From Epichloe hybrida (lineage: Eukaryota > Ascomycota > Sordariomycetes > Hypocreales > Clavicipitaceae), in contig JAFEKR010000036.1 in NCBI GenBank assembly GCA_019022495.1, positions 248,001 to 312,000 of the forward strand: 64,000 nt of DNA, read 5' to 3'. Positions within the stretch are counted from its first letter, which is position 1. The number at the start of each line of letters is the position of its first letter. Of this stretch, positions 61,661 to 64,000 are shown piece by piece. The notes beneath the pieces are model-generated. The model was not told the DNA's origin, made no database searches, and was given only the letters and a program-made list of their open reading frames with translations. Made by a program: the position numbers and the translations under genes.

Positions 61661-61810
61661 CAGAGCTTTGCACTACACTACACTACATACTACACTACAC
61701 TACACACTACACTACAAGGGAATTTTTTTACTACACTACACTACATGTAGTATTTTGTAGTATTTGTAGTATTTGTAGTATTTGTAATTTTTAGTAATAT
61801 AATTACTTAT

Positions 61811-61990
61811 AATAGCTTATAATAGCTTATAATAGCTTATAATAGCTTATAATAGCTTATAATAGCTTATAATAGCTTATAATAGCTTATAATAGCTTAT
61901 AATAGCTTATAATAGCTTATAATAGCTTATAATAGCTTATAATAGCTTATAATAGCTTATAATAGCTTATAATAGCTTATAATAGCTTAT
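61811..61990. repeat. 18 perfect copies of AATAGCTTAT
   Basis: 10-bp tandem repeat, the inverse of the repeat at 37311-37460 in the full hAT, here longer and perfectly uniform. Confidence 0.95.
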
Positions 61991-62360
61991 AGTTTATAAG
62001 CTACTATAAGCTATAATAAATTATATTAACTTATAATATTATTAGTGTTAAAGTTTAATTAAACTTAAATAGTAAATAAGTAACTAAAATATAAATATAA
62101 ATAAGTATAAGGAAATTACTATAGAAAAAGCTATACTTTTTAATTACTTAGTATTTTAAGCTTTTTAAATATATTAATAAAATAAAATACTTTTCTTTCT
62201 TATATTTTTTAAAATAATAATAATAGTAATAATGGTAATAATAGTAATAATAGTAGTAGTAGTAGTAATAGTAGTAATAGTAATAATAAATTTAATATCT
62301 CTTTTTAAGAAATAATTCTATAACTAATTAAAAAAAAGTATAAACTCTAAGTAAAAGGCA

Positions 62361-62860
62361 ACTATAAGGACCTACTTTAGACCCACTTTTATTAATTCCT
62401 TCTTTTTCTAAGACTAGATTATAGAAAAAAGCATAAAAGTTATTAGGAAGTAGAAGTATAATTATAAGGACCCACTTTAGACCCACTTTTATTAATACCT
62501 CCTTTTTCTAAGACTAGATTATAGAAAAAGCATAAAGGTTATTAGTAAGTAAAGGTATAATTATAAGGACCCACTTTAGACCCACTTTTATTAATACCTC
62601 CTTTTTCTAAGACTAGATTATAGAAAAAGCATAAAGGTTATTAGTAAGTAAAGGTATAATTATAAGGACCCACTTTAGACCCACTTTTATTAATACCTCC
62701 TTTTTCTAAGACTAGATTATAGAAAAAGCATAAAGGTTATTAGTAAGTAAAGGTATAATTATAAGGACTTACTTTAGACCCACTTTTATTAATATATCTT
62801 TTTCTTTAGACGAATTTATAGAAAAAGCATAGAAACTATTAGTAAATAAAAGGTATAGTT
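62361..62860. repeat. Tandem array, ~99-bp unit, five copies
   Basis: Units begin AAGGACCCACTTTAGACCCA at about 62366, 62466, 62565, 62664 and 62763 and hold CCTTTTTCTAAGACTAGATT. The first and last copies are diverged, the middle three nearly identical. The paired GACCCACTTT box is shared with the 101-bp array at 14651-15640, but the rest of the unit is different. Confidence 0.9.
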
Positions 62861-63706
62861 AATAAGGTTTACTTTTAAACCTACTTTTTAGTATAATATA
62901 TAGCTAAGTAAGTAAGCTAAAAATAGTATATATTCTTAAGCTTACTTTTAAAGCTTTTTTTTCTAATTTTAGTAATAAAGGAAAATATATTATATTTCTT
63001 TTTAATATTATAAGAATAATATTCTAGCTACTTTTTCAAAGCTTTTTTAAGGGTTTTTACATTTCTTTTAACTTAAAAAACCTAAAAACTTAATATAATT
63101 ATTTATAATTATAATAAAAGAAAATATATAGCTAAAAACCCTTCTATAATATAAAGTAAAAATATTTATTTATTATAAATAGCTTATCTTTATAAATATA
63201 TTATTATTAGATTTATTATCCTATTTATATATAATAGTAAATAATTTCTTTAGGGTAAATCTTAGATTTAAAGTAAAAAAAGTATATTAAAATGGATATT
63301 AAATCTAATTAAAAATCTAGAAAGATAAAGTAACCTTTAGAATTTAGGAAATAAATAGAGTTATATAGTAATACTAAAAATACCATACCTAGCTACCCTA
63401 TTCCTATTATAAGCTTAATAGTTTAAATAAGTATAAACTTTAAAGATTTATAACTAAATAACTAAATTCTAATAAAAAAGAAAGCTAATATTAAGTTAAT
63501 AAAGAAAAATCTGAAGAATATTATAAGATATTAATATGCCCCACTTTTATTTTTAGCCTTATACTACATGTAGTATTTGTAGTGTAGTGTAGTATTTACT
63601 ACACTACACTACATACTACACTACACTACAATTCACTACACTACATACTACAAGGAAAGTCAAAATACTACATTTACTACACTACATGTAAAGCTCTGCC
63701 TACCTG

Positions 63707-64000
63707 TGAATTCGAATTAGAGTGAAGTTAAGTAAGAATAAGTTATGTTTTTTTTTTAGGGTTTAAGTTTGCCTTAGAGCTTTAAAGGATAAGTAATAAG
63801 ATAGAAGAGATATAGAGAGATAAAATAAACATAGTCGTAGAGGAAGGGGGAATTACGTTAATTTATGCTATAAGTAAAACTTAAATGGATTTGAGTTTGA
63901 CTACGGTCGCGAATTATAACTCTTGCGCAATCATAGCCACAAAGTTTATTATAAACTTTATATTAACTTTTTAGCCCCTAAATTTATAGCTTAAAGCTTA
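63707..64000. other. Lightly RIPed end of window, nothing recognised
   Basis: Continuation of the host sequence interrupted at 61660. Contains a T10 run and a GC-balanced patch near 63,890-63,945. No coding frame or known element. Confidence 0.45.

Larger units (their letters stand above)
61661..63698 (-). mobile_element. Non-autonomous hAT derivative, 2,038 bp
   Basis: Starts CAGAGCTTTGCACTACACTA and ends with the inverse AAAGCTCTG; perfect 8-bp TSD CCTACCTG (61653-61660 and 63699-63706). Its left part (61.8-62.3 kb) matches the right part of the full hAT (about 36.9-37.46 kb) in reverse complement, including the 10-bp repeat and a shrunken 9-bp microsatellite. Its right part shares TTAATATGCCCCACTTTTAT with the 14353 copy. 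No transposase. The ends use CTACACTACA repeats as in the 410-bp MITE rather than ATTACATTAC, so it links the two terminal types. Confidence 0.92.

Noticed and set aside
1..64000. CRISPR-like array or prokaryotic system
   Set aside because: The ~100-bp periodic repeats lie inside hAT derivatives with TIRs and TSDs. There are no spacer-type unique sequences and no associated genes, and the genome is fungal.
1..64000. tRNA or rRNA genes
   Set aside because: No cloverleaf-like sequence with A and B boxes, and no rRNA-like stretch, was noticed by eye on either strand; a dedicated tRNA scan would be decisive.

Overview
The window looks like the edge of a gene-bearing region running into a large AT-rich, transposon-packed block of a filamentous ascomycete (Pezizomycotina). 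Evidence: a short GT-AG intron in a recognisable POP7 gene with fungal features; Ty1/copia and Ty3/gypsy chromovirus LTR elements of fungal type; and pervasive repeat-induced point mutation (RIP). Retroelement reading frames are broken almost only by TAA/TAG where CAA, CAG or TGG is expected, and paired LTRs differ mainly by C/T and G/A transitions. The species cannot be named from this sequence.

Layout. Positions 1-1312 are GC-balanced and hold one intact host gene, POP7 (RNase P/MRP protein, minus strand, one 60-nt intron). A truncated hAT-type MITE sits on the boundary (1313-1517). After that almost everything is mobile-element sequence. An old LTR relic 'F' was the host sequence for several insertions. 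Copia element A (2016-9692, minus) carries a 410-bp MITE and a 513-bp un-RIPed insertion. Copia C (10032-18394, plus) carries a 1,982-bp hAT derivative. Copia B (18765-25514, plus) is the same family as A in opposite orientation. Gypsy chromovirus D2 (26311-53230, minus) contains Gypsy E (30334-50718, plus). E contains both a full-length hAT transposon (31690-37678) and a second copy of the D family, D1 (38119-44719, plus). Most of these carry perfect target-site duplications (TSDs), so the nesting order can be read directly: F, then D2, then E, then hAT and D1.

Right of 53.2 kb come the 3' LTR of F, a clean solo LTR of the E family (54244-54510), another intact 410-bp MITE (54912-55321), a truncated Gypsy relic G, a truncated copia relic H, and a 2,038-bp hAT derivative (61661-63698) full of tandem repeats.

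The most informative observations are these. (1) A ten-exon hAT transposase gene can be traced through nine GT-AG introns with consistent phase, and its only defects are six TAA codons where CAA is plausible. (2) A hAT family with CAGAGC termini and 8-bp TSDs is present at three size classes in one window, with ~100-bp subterminal tandem arrays in the non-autonomous copies. (3) RIP is polar across LTRs: in all five complete LTR elements the LTR ends facing the flanks are largely spared while the ends facing the interior are mutated.
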